A stretch of 64,000 nt of DNA from Sinorhizobium kostiense (GCF_017874595.1 NZ_JAGILA010000006.1:1-64000), one strand, 5' to 3'. Positions 8,497-19,179 are shown, counted from the stretch's first letter. Notes: a model not told the origin generated them from the sequence alone. Program-made: numbers and translations.

Positions 8497-9681
8497 ATGC
8501 GGGATTTTGCAATGGCATCCGGCGACAGGCGCCGCCTCGCTGTATTGGGCTCCACCGGGTCTATCGGCACCAGCACGCTCGACGTCGTCGAGCGGCTCGG
8601 TGGCCGCGACCGCTTCGAAATCGCAGCGGTGACCGGAAACGGCAACATACCTTTGCTTGCCGAACAGGCGCGGCAGGTGGGCGCCGAACTCGCCGTCACC
8701 GCCGACGAACATCGCTACGGCGAGCTCAAGGAGGCGCTGGCGGGAAGCGGCATCGACGTCGCTGCCGGACGCAGCGGCCTGATCGAGGCGGCCGAGCGCG
8801 AAGCCGACTGGGTGATGGCGGCGATCGTCGGCAATGCGGGGCTCGCCCCAACACTCGCGGCCGCTCGGCGCGGTGCCGACATCGCGCTTGCCAACAAGGA
8901 ATGCCTCGTCTCCGCCGGCAGTCTTTTCCTCGAAGCCGTGAGGAAGGGCGGCGGCCGCCTGCTGCCGGTCGACAGCGAGCACAATGCGATCTTCCAGGTC
9001 CTGGAGAACGACCAGCGCCATGCCGTCGAGCGCATTGTGCTTACGGCCTCCGGCGGACCGTTCCGCACGAAATCGCTCGAAGAGATGCGGCATGTAACGG
9101 CCGACATCGCCCGCGCCCATCCGAACTGGTCGATGGGGCTGAAAATCTCCATCGACAGTGCCTCGATGTTCAACAAGGCGCTCGAGATGATCGAGGCGCG
9201 TCATCTTTTCGGACTTCGCCCGGACCAGATCGAGGTGATCGTCCATCCTCAATCGGTGATCCATTCGATGGTCGGCTACACCGATGGATCGGTGCTGGCC
9301 CAGCTCGGCTGCCCGGATATGCGAACAGCGATCGGCTATGCTCTTTCCTACCCGAAGCGCTGCGATCTTCCGGTGGAGCGGCTGGATTTCGCGAAGCTGG
9401 CGCGGCTCGACTTCGAGCCGCCGGACGAAGTCCGCTTCCCGGCATTGCGTCTTGCACGGTGGGCAATGGAGGCGGGAGGCGTGCAGGGTGCAGTGCTGAA
9501 CGGCTCTAAGGAGACCGCGCTCGAGGCTTTCATCAAGGGGCGGATCGGCTTCCTGGCAATGGCCGACATCGTCGAGAAGGTGATGGATCAGCTCGCCGAC
9601 CTGCCTGCCGCCACGACCATGGACGACGTCTTCGCCGCGGACGAAAAAGCCCGGCAGACGGCTGCCGGGCTGATCAAGTAG
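8497..9681 (+). CDS. dxr: 1-deoxy-D-xylulose 5-phosphate reductoisomerase
   Basis: Converts DXP to 2-C-methyl-D-erythritol 4-phosphate with NADPH, the committed step of the MEP isoprenoid pathway. The 394-residue length is normal. The NADPH-binding LGSTGSIGTSTLDVV lies near the N-terminus, ALANKECLVSAG and the metal/substrate segment PVDSEHNAIFQ in the middle, and NSxSMFNKALEMIEA-type and HPQSVIHSMVGYTDGS motifs follow. GAGAAG sits almost against the ATG at 8497, so an in-frame ATG at 8512 (MASGDRR) with CGGGA upstream is an equally good start. The gene is isolated, starting just after a RIME1-like element, and converges on hemA. Confidence 0.96.
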   Translation: MRDFAMASGDRRRLAVLGSTGSIGTSTLDVVERLGGRDRFEIAAVTGNGNIPLLAEQARQVGAELAVTADEHRYGELKEALAGSGIDVAAGRSGLIEAAEREADWVMAAIVGNAGLAPTLAAARRGADIALANKECLVSAGSLFLEAVRKGGGRLLPVDSEHNAIFQVLENDQRHAVERIVLTASGGPFRTKSLEEMRHVTADIARAHPNWSMGLKISIDSASMFNKALEMIEARHLFGLRPDQIEVIVHPQSVIHSMVGYTDGSVLAQLGCPDMRTAIGYALSYPKRCDLPVERLDFAKLARLDFEPPDEVRFPALRLARWAMEAGGVQGAVLNGSKETALEAFIKGRIGFLAMADIVEKVMDQLADLPAATTMDDVFAADEKARQTAAGLIK

Positions 9682-9703
9682 CGTCGTATCCGTTCGCTGC
9701 AGC

Positions 9704-10924
9704 TTACGCCACAGCCCGCGCCAGCGCACAGCGCGACCAGAGCGAATGCAGCGCGCCGACCAGATGGTCGATATCGGCGTCGGAGTGCAGCGGCGTCGGC
9801 GTGATGCGCAGACGCTCGGTTTTCTTCGGCACCGTCGGATAGTTGATGGGCTGCACATAGACACCGAAATTATCGAGCAGCAGGTCAGAAATCCACTTGC
9901 ACTTGGCGGCGTCGCCCACCATGACCGGCACAATATGGCTCGGATTCACCATGTGCGGAATGCCGCGTTGGTCGAGCAGCGACCGCAGCCGCCTGACACG
10001 CTCCTGATGGGCGAAGCGCTCGATCTGGCTTGTCTTCAGATGCCGGATCGAGGCGAGCGCTCCTGCGGCGAGCGCCGGCGGCAAGGCGGTGGTGAAGATG
10101 AAGCCGGAGGCGAAGGAGCGGACAAAGTCGCAGAGCGCCGCCGACCCGGTGATGTAGCCGCCCATGACGCCGAAGGCCTTGCCGAGCGTGCCCTCGATTA
10201 CAGTCAGCCGGTGCATCAAACCTTCGCGCTCGGCAATGCCGCCGCCGCGCGGGCCGTACATGCCGACCGCATGCACCTCGTCGAGATAGGTCATCGCACC
10301 GTATTTATCGGCAAGATCACAGATTTCCTTGATCGGCGCGATATCGCCGTCCATCGAGTAGACCGATTCGAAGGCGATGATTTTAGGCGCACGCGGATCA
10401 GCCGCCGCGAGCTTGGCTTCAAGGTCGGCCACCGAATTGTGCTTGAAGATGACGCGCTCGCATTTCGAATGGCGGATGCCCTCGATCATCGAAGCGTGAT
10501 TCCCGGCATCCGAGAAGCAGATGATACCGGGAATCCTGGAACAGAGCGTGCCGAGCGCTGCCCAGTTCGAGACGTAGCCGGAGGTAAACAGAAGCGCGGC
10601 TTCCTTGCCGTGCAGATCGGCAAGCTCGCGCTCGAGCAGAACGTGATAGTGGTTGGTGCCGGAGATGTTGCGGGTGCCGCCGGCGCCGGCGCCGCATTCA
10701 TCGATCGCCTGCTTCATGGCATTGGTGACGATCGGCGATTGACCCATGCCGAGATAATCGTTCGAGCACCAGACGGTCACTTGCTGGGTGCCGTCAGTCG
10801 TGTAGCGCGTTGCCCGCGGGAAATCGCCGCGGTGGCGGGCGAGATCGGCAAAAACGCGGTAGCGGCCTTCCTGATGCAGCCCGTCAAGTTCGCTTTTGAA
10901 GAAACTCTCGAAATCCATCATCAT
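9704..10924 (-). CDS. hemA: 5-aminolevulinate synthase
   Basis: A PLP enzyme condensing glycine and succinyl-CoA to 5-aminolevulinate, the first step of tetrapyrrole synthesis in alphaproteobacteria (C4 pathway). The 406 residues include [13 protein letters not shown] (79-91), the PLP-contacting [18 protein letters not shown] (212-229) and the Schiff-base lysine in EGTLGKAFG (Lys249). Three consecutive ATGs open the gene; GGAG is best spaced for the third (about 10918). The upstream region carries a TTGA-N6-TCAA element at 11061-11074, so low-oxygen control by FixK/FnrN is plausible and would fit haem demand in microaerobic or symbiotic cells. Confidence 0.97.
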   Translation of the reverse strand: MMMDFESFFKSELDGLHQEGRYRVFADLARHRGDFPRATRYTTDGTQQVTVWCSNDYLGMGQSPIVTNAMKQAIDECGAGAGGTRNISGTNHYHVLLERELADLHGKEAALLFTSGYVSNWAALGTLCSRIPGIICFSDAGNHASMIEGIRHSKCERVIFKHNSVADLEAKLAAADPRAPKIIAFESVYSMDGDIAPIKEICDLADKYGAMTYLDEVHAVGMYGPRGGGIAEREGLMHRLTVIEGTLGKAFGVMGGYITGSAALCDFVRSFASGFIFTTALPPALAAGALASIRHLKTSQIERFAHQERVRRLRSLLDQRGIPHMVNPSHIVPVMVGDAAKCKWISDLLLDNFGVYVQPINYPTVPKKTERLRITPTPLHSDADIDHLVGALHSLWSRCALARAVA

Positions 10925-11060
10925 CTCCAGTGCCCTGCCCGCCTTTGTTCCTTCAAAGCGGCCAGGGGGTCAACCCCGGAAAGGCCTCGATGCGTGCGGC
11001 AAAAGGCCTCTTACTTTTGAACTATTCCAAAACAGCTAGTGCAACTCAATCCCCTCAACT

Positions 11061-11074
11061 TTGATCGAAGTCAA
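11061..11074 (-). promoter_or_regulatory. FixK/FNR-type box upstream of hemA
   Basis: On the hemA strand the site reads TTGACTTCGATCAA, a TTGA-N6-TCAA dyad that also fits the pattern TTGAY-N3-GATCAA used for rhizobial FixK boxes. It lies about 137 bases before the hemA start. The only other nearby gene ends here, so hemA is the sole possible target. Binding is inferred. Confidence 0.6.
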
Positions 11075-11084
11075 GCAATTACGA

Positions 11085-11110
11085 AAAAGGGCGGCCGTTG
11101 CCGCCCTTTT
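11085..11110 (-). terminator. Terminator of the CODH-like operon
   Basis: A perfect 10-bp stem (AAAAGGGCGG at 11085-11094, CCGCCCTTTT at 11101-11110) with a six-base loop. On the minus strand it ends in a T-run. It lies 20 bases past the stop of the FAD-subunit gene. Confidence 0.85.
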
Positions 11111-11129
11111 CCAATACCTAAGTCGTCCA

Positions 11130-11927
11130 TCAGGCCGCCGCCACGGCGCGTTTCGCCATCACCCTGACGAGGTTGGCCCGATAGGCCGCACTGGCATGCA
11201 GGTCGGAAAGCAGGTCGGAGGCATCCACCGTCACATTGGCGACCGCATCCGGCGACCAGTTTGCAGCAAGCGCCGCCTCGAGCCCCCGGTGGCGGAAAAC
11301 CCCGTTCGAACCGGCTCCCGTCACGGCAAGGCGGACCTCGCCATTATCGCGCCGCGCGACGAAGACGCCGGTCATCGCATAACGCGAAGCCGGATTGGCG
11401 AACTTCTGGTACGCGGCCGTCGCGGGCGCGTCGAAACGGATGGCGGTGATGATCTCGCCATCCTCCAGAGCCGTCTCGAACAGACCCGTGAAGAAATCAT
11501 CCGCCGTAATCTCTCGTCTGTCGGTGACGATCGTCGCGTCGAGGGCCAGCACGGCCGCAGGATAATCGGCCGCCGGATCATTATTGGCGATCGAGCCGCC
11601 GATCGTGCCCATATGGCGTACATGCGGATCGCCGATATGGCTGGCGAGCCCGCAGAGCGCCGGACAGACCGCCCGGATTTCCACCGAGGTGGCGACCTCC
11701 TCGTGGGTCGTGGCCGCACCGATCCTGACCGACCGGCCGTCGACCATAATCCCCCTCATCTCGGTTATATGGCGGAGGTCGACGAGGTCACTGGGCGCAG
11801 CAAGCCGCTGCTTCATCGTGGGAATGAGCGTCATGCCGCCGGCAAGATACTTGCCTTCGGGGACGTTGCTCATCATCTCGACCGCCTCCTGAACCGAGGA
11901 GGCGCGGTGATAGTTCGTCTGATACAT
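11130..11927 (-). CDS. CODH-like FAD-binding medium subunit (form II)
   Basis: A 265-residue FAD subunit of a xanthine oxidase-family molybdenum hydroxylase. It transfers electrons from the iron-sulfur subunit to an acceptor. Typical motifs are KYLAGGMTLIPTMKQR (about 25-40, FAD pyrophosphate) and HIGDPHVRHMGTIGGSIANNDPAADYPA (about 97-124), with the conserved GTIGGS-type flavin contact. The start at 11927 follows GGGAGGACG. It is third in a small-large-medium operon, the order found in form II CODH-like clusters. The true substrate is not known from sequence. Confidence 0.88.
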   Translation of the reverse strand: MYQTNYHRASSVQEAVEMMSNVPEGKYLAGGMTLIPTMKQRLAAPSDLVDLRHITEMRGIMVDGRSVRIGAATTHEEVATSVEIRAVCPALCGLASHIGDPHVRHMGTIGGSIANNDPAADYPAAVLALDATIVTDRREITADDFFTGLFETALEDGEIITAIRFDAPATAAYQKFANPASRYAMTGVFVARRDNGEVRLAVTGAGSNGVFRHRGLEAALAANWSPDAVANVTVDASDLLSDLHASAAYRANLVRVMAKRAVAAA

Positions 11928-11941
11928 GGCTCGTCCTCCCG

Positions 11942-14290
11942 TCAATTGGCGGCATTCGCCACGGCCCAGACCTTTTGCGGGGTCGCGGGCATGGTGAGCG
12001 TATTGTGGCCGATCGCATCGGTGATCGCGTTTATCAGCGCCGGCGGTGAACCGATCGCGCCGGCCTCGCCGCATCCCTTGATCCCGAGCGGATTGTTCGG
12101 GCAGGGCGTATTCGACGTCGAGACATTGAAGGACGGCAGGTCGTCGGCGCGAGGCATGGCATAGTCCATGTAGCTCGCCGTCAGAAGCTGCCCGCTTTCC
12201 GGATCGTAATGGACGCCCTCGAGCAGTGCCTGGCCGATGCCCTGCGCAAGTCCGCCATGCACCTGCCCCTCGACGATCATCGGATTGATGATATTGCCGA
12301 AATCATCCGCCGCAACGAACTGGACGATCTTCGTCTGGCCGGTTTCCGGATCGACCTCGACCTCGCAGATATAGCAGCCGGCCGGGAAGGTGAAATTGGC
12401 GGGATCATAGAAGGCGCCCTCCTTCAAGCCCGGCTCCATGCCGGCCGGCAGATTATGGGCCGTATAGGCGGCAAGCGCCACCTGCGACCACGGAACAGAC
12501 CTGTCCGTGCCCGCGACCTTCAGCTCGCCGTTCTCGACGACGACGTCATTCTCGTCGGCCTCCATCAGGTGCGCCGCGATTTTCTTCGCCTTGGCCTCGA
12601 CCTTGTCGAGCGCCTTGACGATCGCCGACATGCCGACCGCACCCGAGCGCGAGCCATAGGTACCCATGCCCATCTGCACCTTGTCGGTATCGCCATGCAC
12701 GATATTGACGCTGTCGATCGGCACGCCGAGCCGATCGGCGACGAGCTGGGCGAAGGTCGTCTCGTGTCCCTGGCCGTGGCTGTGCGAGCCGGTCATCACC
12801 TCGATAGTGCCGACCGCATTGACCCGGACCTCGGCCGATTCCCACAATCCCACCCCGGCGCCGAGCGATCCCACCGCCGCCGACGGCGCGATGCCGCAGG
12901 CCTCGATATAGCAGCTCATGCCGATGCCGCGCTTCATGCCGCGCTGCTCGGCCTCGGCCTTGCGTGCAGCAAAGCCGTCCCAGTCGGCGGCCGCCATCGC
13001 CGCGTTCAACGAGGCGTCGTAGTCGCCGGCGTCGTAATTCATGATCACCGGCGTCTGGTGCGGGAAGGAGCGGATGAAGTTGATGCGGCGGAGCTCGGCC
13101 GGTGAGATGCCGAGCTCGCGTGCCGCCGTCTCCATCGTCCGCTCCAGAAGATAAGTCGCCTCGGGACGCCCGGCACCACGATAGGCGTCGACCGGCGCCG
13201 TATTGGTATAGACGGTGCGAACGTTGGCGTGGATCGCCGGGATGTCGTATTGCCCGGAAAGCAGCGTCGCATAGAGGTAGGTCGGCACCGCCGAGGAGAA
13301 GAGCGACATATAGGCGCCGAGATTGGCGATGGTGTCGACCTTCAGCGCGGTGATCCGACTATTGCCGTCGAAGGCCATCTTGACGGTCGACACATGGTCG
13401 CGGCCATGCGCATCGGTGAGGAAAGCCTCCGTGCGGTCCGACGTCCATTTGACCGGAACGCCGGTGCGTTTCGAGGCCCAGAGACAGACGATTTCCTCTG
13501 GATAGATATAGATCTTGGAGCCGAAGCCGCCGCCGACATCGGGTGCCACGACGCGCAGCTTGTTCTCCGGCGCGACATTGTAGAAGGCGCTCATCACCAG
13601 GCGCGCAAGATGCGGGTTTTGGCTGGTCGTATAGCAGGTGTAGTGGTCGTCGCCGGGATCGTAGATGCCGAGCGTCGAGCGCGGCTCCATCGGGTTGGGA
13701 GAAAGGCGGTTGTTGAAGATCTTCATTTCCGTGACATGCGCCGCGCCGGCAATCGCCTGGTCGGCCGCAGCCGCATCGCCGAGCTCCCAGTCGAAGATCA
13801 GGTTGCCAGGCGCTTCCGGGTGGATCTGCGGCTGGCCCGCTTCCAGTGCCTTGACCGGATCGGTGACCACCGGCAGGGGCTCGTAATCGACGACGACCGC
13901 TTCCGCCGCGTCCCGGGCCGCGGCCACACTATCTGCGACCACGATTGCAACCGCATCGCCTACATAGCGCACCGTCTTGTTGGCGAGCGGCCGCCAGGCT
14001 CCCATCTTCATCGGCGACCCGTCCCTGGAATGGATCATCCATCCGCAGATGAGGTTGCCGATCCCGTCCGCCAGCAGTTGCTGGCCGTCCAGCACGTCGA
14101 TCACACCGGGCATGGCCGCGGCCGCCGTCTTTTCGAGGCCGGTGATCCTCGCATGCGCATGCGGGCTACGCACGAATACCGCATATTTCATTCCCGGCAC
14201 GGTCATATCGTCGGTGTAGCGCCCCTTGCCGGTGAGGAAACGCTTGTCCTCCTTGCGCGCCACGCGCGCGCCGATCCCTTCAACGCCCAT
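11942..14290 (-). CDS. CODH-like molybdopterin large subunit (form II CoxL)
   Basis: A 782-residue molybdenum-cofactor subunit of the xanthine oxidase family. N-terminal [24 protein letters not shown] (249-259), the active-site loop AYRGAGR (369-375) and the C-terminal GCGEAGAIG with the conserved catalytic glutamate are all present. Form I CO dehydrogenases have AYxCSFR in this loop, with the cysteine that binds copper. This protein lacks that cysteine and carries the form II signature, so aerobic CO oxidation is possible but unproven, and another aldehyde or aromatic substrate is equally open. The operon order S-L-M also fits form II. It ends 14 bases before the medium-subunit gene. Confidence 0.92.
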   Translation of the reverse strand: MGVEGIGARVARKEDKRFLTGKGRYTDDMTVPGMKYAVFVRSPHAHARITGLEKTAAAAMPGVIDVLDGQQLLADGIGNLICGWMIHSRDGSPMKMGAWRPLANKTVRYVGDAVAIVVADSVAAARDAAEAVVVDYEPLPVVTDPVKALEAGQPQIHPEAPGNLIFDWELGDAAAADQAIAGAAHVTEMKIFNNRLSPNPMEPRSTLGIYDPGDDHYTCYTTSQNPHLARLVMSAFYNVAPENKLRVVAPDVGGGFGSKIYIYPEEIVCLWASKRTGVPVKWTSDRTEAFLTDAHGRDHVSTVKMAFDGNSRITALKVDTIANLGAYMSLFSSAVPTYLYATLLSGQYDIPAIHANVRTVYTNTAPVDAYRGAGRPEATYLLERTMETAARELGISPAELRRINFIRSFPHQTPVIMNYDAGDYDASLNAAMAAADWDGFAARKAEAEQRGMKRGIGMSCYIEACGIAPSAAVGSLGAGVGLWESAEVRVNAVGTIEVMTGSHSHGQGHETTFAQLVADRLGVPIDSVNIVHGDTDKVQMGMGTYGSRSGAVGMSAIVKALDKVEAKAKKIAAHLMEADENDVVVENGELKVAGTDRSVPWSQVALAAYTAHNLPAGMEPGLKEGAFYDPANFTFPAGCYICEVEVDPETGQTKIVQFVAADDFGNIINPMIVEGQVHGGLAQGIGQALLEGVHYDPESGQLLTASYMDYAMPRADDLPSFNVSTSNTPCPNNPLGIKGCGEAGAIGSPPALINAITDAIGHNTLTMPATPQKVWAVANAAN

Positions 14291-14344
14291 TTACCTATCT
14301 CCTCCCGAGATGTTCGCAGACGAGTGCATGCGAGCGCCTGGCGC

Positions 14345-14833
<489 letters not shown>

Positions 14834-15263
14834 TTCGCTCCTCCGGGGGTCGGTCGGGTGCCAACTCGAGCGCGGCTTCAGGTCGGGTGGTAGATGTTCA
14901 CGCGACTTACGAGGACGCGCCCACTGATATCAATGCCCTTGCCAGCGGCCCACTCCTCCCGGACCGGCCTGGCGACGTTGTATCATTTGTCTTTTTTGGA
15001 AATGTAGCAACCGTTTGCAGCCGCGGGACGGCAAAAAATTGCGGTGCCATGTGTGCCAACGGTAACAGCACCTTCATCTTCTGTTCAGGAAGGATCGCAT
15101 TATCTTGCCGCGGAAGATTCGCCTGCCCCGTGGACTTTCCTGGGCGCATGGATATCTTCCCGATTGCAAGTTCAAGTGGAGGAAGGGGATCACGCCGGCC
15201 TCCCATCAGTCTAATAGACGGACCAGGCACAGGCTGAGATCCGTGAAGTTCGGAGAGGACAAA
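14834..15263. other. Intergenic region between divergent units
   Basis: 430 bases between the CODH-like operon (leftward) and the small lipoprotein gene (rightward). It must hold both promoters. An AT-richer stretch near 14980-15010 is the most promoter-like part. I see no strong palindrome, repeat or RNA structure. Confidence 0.4.
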
Positions 15264-15515
15264 ATGAAGAAAGCCATCGCACTTGTGCTGGTAACCCTGT
15301 CGGTCGCTAGCTGCACGCAAACGGAAAAGGGCGCCGGCATCGGTGCCGCATCGGGCGCGATCATCGGCGGCGCCGTCACCGGCAACGTGCGCGGCGCAGC
15401 CGTCGGCGCGGCCATCGGCGGCGTTTCCGGCGCGCTGATCGGCCATGCCACCGAACAGCCGGGCCAGTGCTACTACCGCGATCGTTACGGCCGCCGCTAC
15501 ATCGACCGTTGCTGA
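15264..15515 (+). CDS. Small glycine-zipper lipoprotein
   Basis: An 83-residue protein. MKKAIALVLVTLSVASC is a lipoprotein signal peptide with lipobox VASC. Residues about 25-65 are a glycine zipper (GAGIGAASGAIIGGAVTG, then GAAVGAAIGGVSGALIG) of the 17-kDa surface antigen/OmpA-like inner-core type, which packs as membrane-inserted helices. The C-terminus YYRDRYGRRYIDRC is basic and tyrosine-rich. The start at 15264 is chosen from GGAGAGG upstream and the signal peptide; a longer frame begins upstream but lacks either. It is followed by a strong terminator, so it is monocistronic. The role is structural or stress-related in the envelope, not otherwise known. Confidence 0.88.
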   Translation: MKKAIALVLVTLSVASCTQTEKGAGIGAASGAIIGGAVTGNVRGAAVGAAIGGVSGALIGHATEQPGQCYYRDRYGRRYIDRC

Positions 15516-15540
15516 TTGGCTCGTCGACCGCGTCTAAACG

Positions 15541-15566
15541 GCCCCGGAGCGATCCGGGGCTTTTTC
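15541..15566 (+). terminator. Terminator of the glycine-zipper lipoprotein gene
   Basis: Stem GCCCCGGA (15541-15548) with TCCGGGGC (15553-15560), four-base loop, then TTTTTC. It is 25 bases past the stop codon. Confidence 0.92.
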
Positions 15567-15816
15567 TTGCGCTCCCATCGCCATCGGCACGTTTGGAGCA
15601 CGGGACCGGCAGGCGACGACGCGGACCACTTGAAACCGCGTCCGGCTCCTCCACCTTTTCAAGGTGATATCAATTTAACGAACGTGGGAGTGCCAGGAGC
15701 GAGTCTGCTGGCCACTGATAATTCAACAGAGCGCATCGCCCTGCTGTTCGTCCGCATTGACCGGCAGCGTCAAGAAGCCGAGGCCTTCCTCTTCGTTCCA
15801 GTGAAGGGAGATGGAA
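15567..15816. other. Leader region of the NAD formate dehydrogenase gene
   Basis: About 250 bases without a gene before fdh. A short perfect dyad, CACCTTTTCAAGGTG (15652-15666), is the only structured element seen and may be an operator. AAGGGAG just before 15811 is the ribosome binding site. No promoter can be named with confidence. Confidence 0.4.
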
Positions 15817-17016
15817 ATGGCAAAGGTCGTTTGCGTCCTCTACGACGATCCGGTCGATGGCTATCCGACCGCCTATGCGCGGGATGGCCTGCCGAAACTC
15901 GAACATTACCCCGGCGGACAGACGCTTCCCAGCCCGAAGGCCATCGATTTTCAACCGGGAGTACTGCTCGGCAGCGTCTCCGGCGCGCTCGGCTTGAGGA
16001 AGTTTCTCGAAAGCCAGGGGCATAGTCTGGTTGTGACCTCGGACAAGGACGGTCCCGACAGCGTCTTCGAACGGGAACTCGTCGATGCCGACATCGTTAT
16101 CTCGCAACCCTTCTGGCCTGCCTACCTGACTGCCGAACGGATTGCCAAGGCAGGCAAGCTTAAGCTCGCGATTACTGCCGGGATCGGCTCTGACCACGTG
16201 GATCTCCAGGCCGCGATCGAGCGCGGCATCACCGTCGCCGAAGTGACCTATTGCAACTCGATCAGCGTGTCCGAACATGTGGTGATGATGATCCTCAGTC
16301 TCGCGCGCAACTATATCCCCTCCTATGAATGGGTCGTGAAGGGCGGCTGGAACATCGCCGACTGCGTCGCGCGCTCCTATGATATCGAGGGCATGGACAT
16401 CGGTACCGTGGGCGCCGGGCGGATCGGCACGGCGGTGCTGCGCCGCTTGAAGCCGTTTGACGTCAAGCTGCACTATACCGATCGGCACCGGCTGCCGGAT
16501 GCGGTCGAGAAGGAACTCGGCGTCACTTTCCACAAGACAGCGGGGGAGATGGTGCCCGTCTGCGACGTCGTCACAATCAATGCGCCCCTTCACCCGGAGA
16601 CGGAAAACCTCTTTGACGAGGCGATGATCGCCAAAATGAAGCGCGGGGCTTATCTGGTCAACACGGCGCGCGGCAAGATCTGCAATCGCGATACCATTGC
16701 GCGGGCCCTCGAGAGCGGCCAACTCGCCGGCTATGCCGGTGATGTATGGTTCCCGCAGCCGGCCCCGAAGGATCATCCATGGCGATCGATGCCCCATCAC
16801 GGCATGACGCCCCATATTTCGGGTTCGTCGCTCTCTGCCCAGACGCGCTATGCGGCCGGCACGCGAGAGATTCTCGAATGCTGGTTCGAAGGCAGGCCGA
16901 TCCGCGAGGAGTATCTGATCGTCGCCGGTGGCAAGCTCGCCGGCGCCGGAGCGCACTCCTACAGCGCAGGAGATGCGACGCGCGGGTCCGAGGAGGCGGC
17001 ACGTTTCAAGACGTGA
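15817..17016 (+). CDS. fdh: NAD-dependent formate dehydrogenase (metal-free)
   Basis: Oxidises formate to CO2 with NAD+, in the cytoplasm; a member of the D-2-hydroxyacid dehydrogenase family. The 399 residues align without gaps to the Pseudomonas sp. 101 enzyme as I recall it. With the first Met removed, substrate and catalytic residues are Asn146, Arg284, Gln313 and His332 (HPWR...GMTPHISG). NAD-specific Asp221 lies in HYTDRHRLP, and the Rossmann motif is GTVGAGRIG. Where the Pseudomonas enzyme has Cys255 this one has alanine (VTINAPLHP). The start at 15817 is preferred over 15811 because AAGGGAG directly abuts 15811. The gene stands alone. A second, unrelated NAD formate dehydrogenase is encoded at 28.3-34.6 kb. 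Confidence 0.96.
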   Translation: MAKVVCVLYDDPVDGYPTAYARDGLPKLEHYPGGQTLPSPKAIDFQPGVLLGSVSGALGLRKFLESQGHSLVVTSDKDGPDSVFERELVDADIVISQPFWPAYLTAERIAKAGKLKLAITAGIGSDHVDLQAAIERGITVAEVTYCNSISVSEHVVMMILSLARNYIPSYEWVVKGGWNIADCVARSYDIEGMDIGTVGAGRIGTAVLRRLKPFDVKLHYTDRHRLPDAVEKELGVTFHKTAGEMVPVCDVVTINAPLHPETENLFDEAMIAKMKRGAYLVNTARGKICNRDTIARALESGQLAGYAGDVWFPQPAPKDHPWRSMPHHGMTPHISGSSLSAQTRYAAGTREILECWFEGRPIREEYLIVAGGKLAGAGAHSYSAGDATRGSEEAARFKT

Positions 17017-17265
17017 ATGCGACAGGTCGCGAGAACAACCCGCTAGGTAAGCATCAAGGCGGCGGTCGCTGCCGTCTGCGCTTTTTGTGCCTCACGGACA
17101 ACAAAACCGGGCCTTTTTGCGGAGAACCGCCACCGAATCGCCGCTCCGGGGTGGATGCGGCGCCCCGTCATCGTTAACAGATAGAGAACGAAGCAATGCT
17201 AAACTGCCCATTGCCGCACATGCAGGCAGTGAGTAAAGAGTCGCCTGAAACGGGATGCGGAGGGG

Positions 17266-19179
17266 ATGTCTCCACCACGGTCGAGTATCGCGTACTGGAA
17301 GGCCGCGGCTGCCTTTGTCTTTGCGGCCTCGACAGCGCTCGGTCCGGTATTTGCCAACCAGGCCCATGCGATCAGAATCTTCGGCATGCGCTTCTTCGAA
17401 AGCGCCGAAGAGCAGGTCCAGGTCATCGACCCGGTCAACTATACCCTCACCTTCGACCCCGGGACGGACGACGAGGAACTGCGCGAAGCGCTCGAAAATG
17501 CATCGCAGCTTTTCCAGGATCGCGAGGAGCCGGTCTCCGGGGACCTCGGCCTCTTGATAAAGGCGCGCGACGACCGTGAGCGCCTGCTCGCCGCCCTCTA
17601 CGAGAAGGCGCGTTATGGCGGCACCGTCAGCATCCTGATCAACGGCCAGGACATCGATAGCCTGCCGCCCGACCCGTCCTTCCCCGATGGACAAGCCGTG
17701 CCCGTGACGGTCACCGTGACACCCGGGCCGGTCTTTACCCTGGGCTTGGTGAGGCTCGAAGGGGACGCCGCCCGCTTCGAGCCGTCGACCTACGATCTGA
17801 CGCCCGGCGCCCGGGCCGATTCGACTCTGATCATCAAAGCCGGCGAGCAGATCGTCAACGATCTGAAGGAGCAGAGCCGACCGCTCGCCAGGCTTACCGA
17901 ACGCAGCGTCGTTGCCGACCACGCCACGTCGACGGTCGATGTGACGATCGCCGCCGATGGCGGGCCTGTTGCGCCGGTCGGCGACTTGACCGTCACCGGA
18001 ACGAGGACCGTGGACCCCGGTTTCGTTCGGGACTATTCGCGCCTAAACGAGGGCCGGCCCTATTCGCCGGAGAGAATTCGCAGGGCGGCCGAGCGGCTGC
18101 GGCAATTGAATGTCTTCTCGAGCGTCACCATCACTGAAGCCGCTGAGCTCGCGCCGGACGGCACAATCCCGATGAACATCCAGGTGTCCGAAGGCAAGCA
18201 CCGCTTTTTCGGCTTCGGCGGACAGGTCTCCACGACCGACGGACTGGGTCTGCAGGGCTACTGGGGACACCGCAATCTCTTCGGCCGTGCCGAATCGATC
18301 CGGATCGAGGGCTCGGTCGGCCGCATCGGCGAGACCACAGACATCGGCGGACTCGACTATTCCGCCAGTATTCTCTTTACAAAACCTGGCGCTTTCGGAC
18401 CGGCGTCAACGTTCACGGCAAGCGTCAAGGCGGCCATTGACGATCCGGATGCTTATCGCGCCAAGAGCATCACGGGAGCGGCGAGTGCGGGCTTCGAGCT
18501 TTCGCAGGAAGATACGGTCTCGGCCGGCGCGGAAGTGAGTCTTGCGGATGTCGATGACGCATTCGGCTCAAACAGCTATCTCACCGCCGCGATTCCACTC
18601 GAATATGTGCGTGACACCCGCAATGACAAGCTGAATGCGACGGAAGGCTACCGCGCGCTGATCAGCGCCAAGCCGAGCTACGAGATCGAAGGCAAGACCT
18701 TCTTCAGCTCCTTCGAGGCCACCGCCTCGGGCTATCAAGCGCTTGGGCCAGAAAATCGCTTCGTGCTGGCCGGCAAGGTTGCCGCCGGCGTGCTCGTCGG
18801 CGGCGACGATCTCGCCGACATCCCGGCACCGCGGCGCTTCTATCTCGGCGGCGGCGGATCGGTGCGCGGCTATTCGTTCCAGGAGATCGGTCCCCGCAAC
18901 GCGGAGAACGAGCAGACCGGCGGCCGATCCTATGTAAACGCCTCGCTCGAGGCCCGTATCGCCATCACCGACACGATCGGCATCGTGCCGTTCATCGATG
19001 CCGGCAGCGTTTCGACGAGCACGGCACCAGATTTCTCCGATATCCGCGCCGGCGCCGGGATAGGGCTACGCTATGCAACACCCTTTGGACCGATCCGGCT
19101 CGACTTCGCTGTGCCGCTCAACAAATATCCCGGCGGCACCGATTACGGCATCTATGCAGGTATCGGCCAATCCTTCTGA
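17266..19179 (+). CDS. tamA: Translocation and assembly module outer-membrane protein TamA
   Basis: A 637-residue Omp85/BamA-family outer-membrane beta-barrel. A signal peptide spans about 1-37 (hydrophobic AAAAFVFAASTALGPVF, cleavage near AHA). POTRA-like domains follow (about 85-340), with VTVTPGPVFTLGLVRLEGDAARF and the GRPYSPERIRRAAERLRQLNVFSSVTI pattern of the last POTRA. The C-terminal surface-antigen barrel contains RRFYLGGGGSVRGYSFQEIGPR, the conserved (V/I)RGY motif of barrel strand and lid loop, and ends in a terminal phenylalanine. With TamB it forms the TAM complex that helps insert outer-membrane proteins and has been linked to phospholipid transport. GGAGGGG is very close to the ATG. 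tamB follows after 133 bases. Confidence 0.94.
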   Translation: MSPPRSSIAYWKAAAAFVFAASTALGPVFANQAHAIRIFGMRFFESAEEQVQVIDPVNYTLTFDPGTDDEELREALENASQLFQDREEPVSGDLGLLIKARDDRERLLAALYEKARYGGTVSILINGQDIDSLPPDPSFPDGQAVPVTVTVTPGPVFTLGLVRLEGDAARFEPSTYDLTPGARADSTLIIKAGEQIVNDLKEQSRPLARLTERSVVADHATSTVDVTIAADGGPVAPVGDLTVTGTRTVDPGFVRDYSRLNEGRPYSPERIRRAAERLRQLNVFSSVTITEAAELAPDGTIPMNIQVSEGKHRFFGFGGQVSTTDGLGLQGYWGHRNLFGRAESIRIEGSVGRIGETTDIGGLDYSASILFTKPGAFGPASTFTASVKAAIDDPDAYRAKSITGAASAGFELSQEDTVSAGAEVSLADVDDAFGSNSYLTAAIPLEYVRDTRNDKLNATEGYRALISAKPSYEIEGKTFFSSFEATASGYQALGPENRFVLAGKVAAGVLVGGDDLADIPAPRRFYLGGGGSVRGYSFQEIGPRNAENEQTGGRSYVNASLEARIAITDTIGIVPFIDAGSVSTSTAPDFSDIRAGAGIGLRYATPFGPIRLDFAVPLNKYPGGTDYGIYAGIGQSF

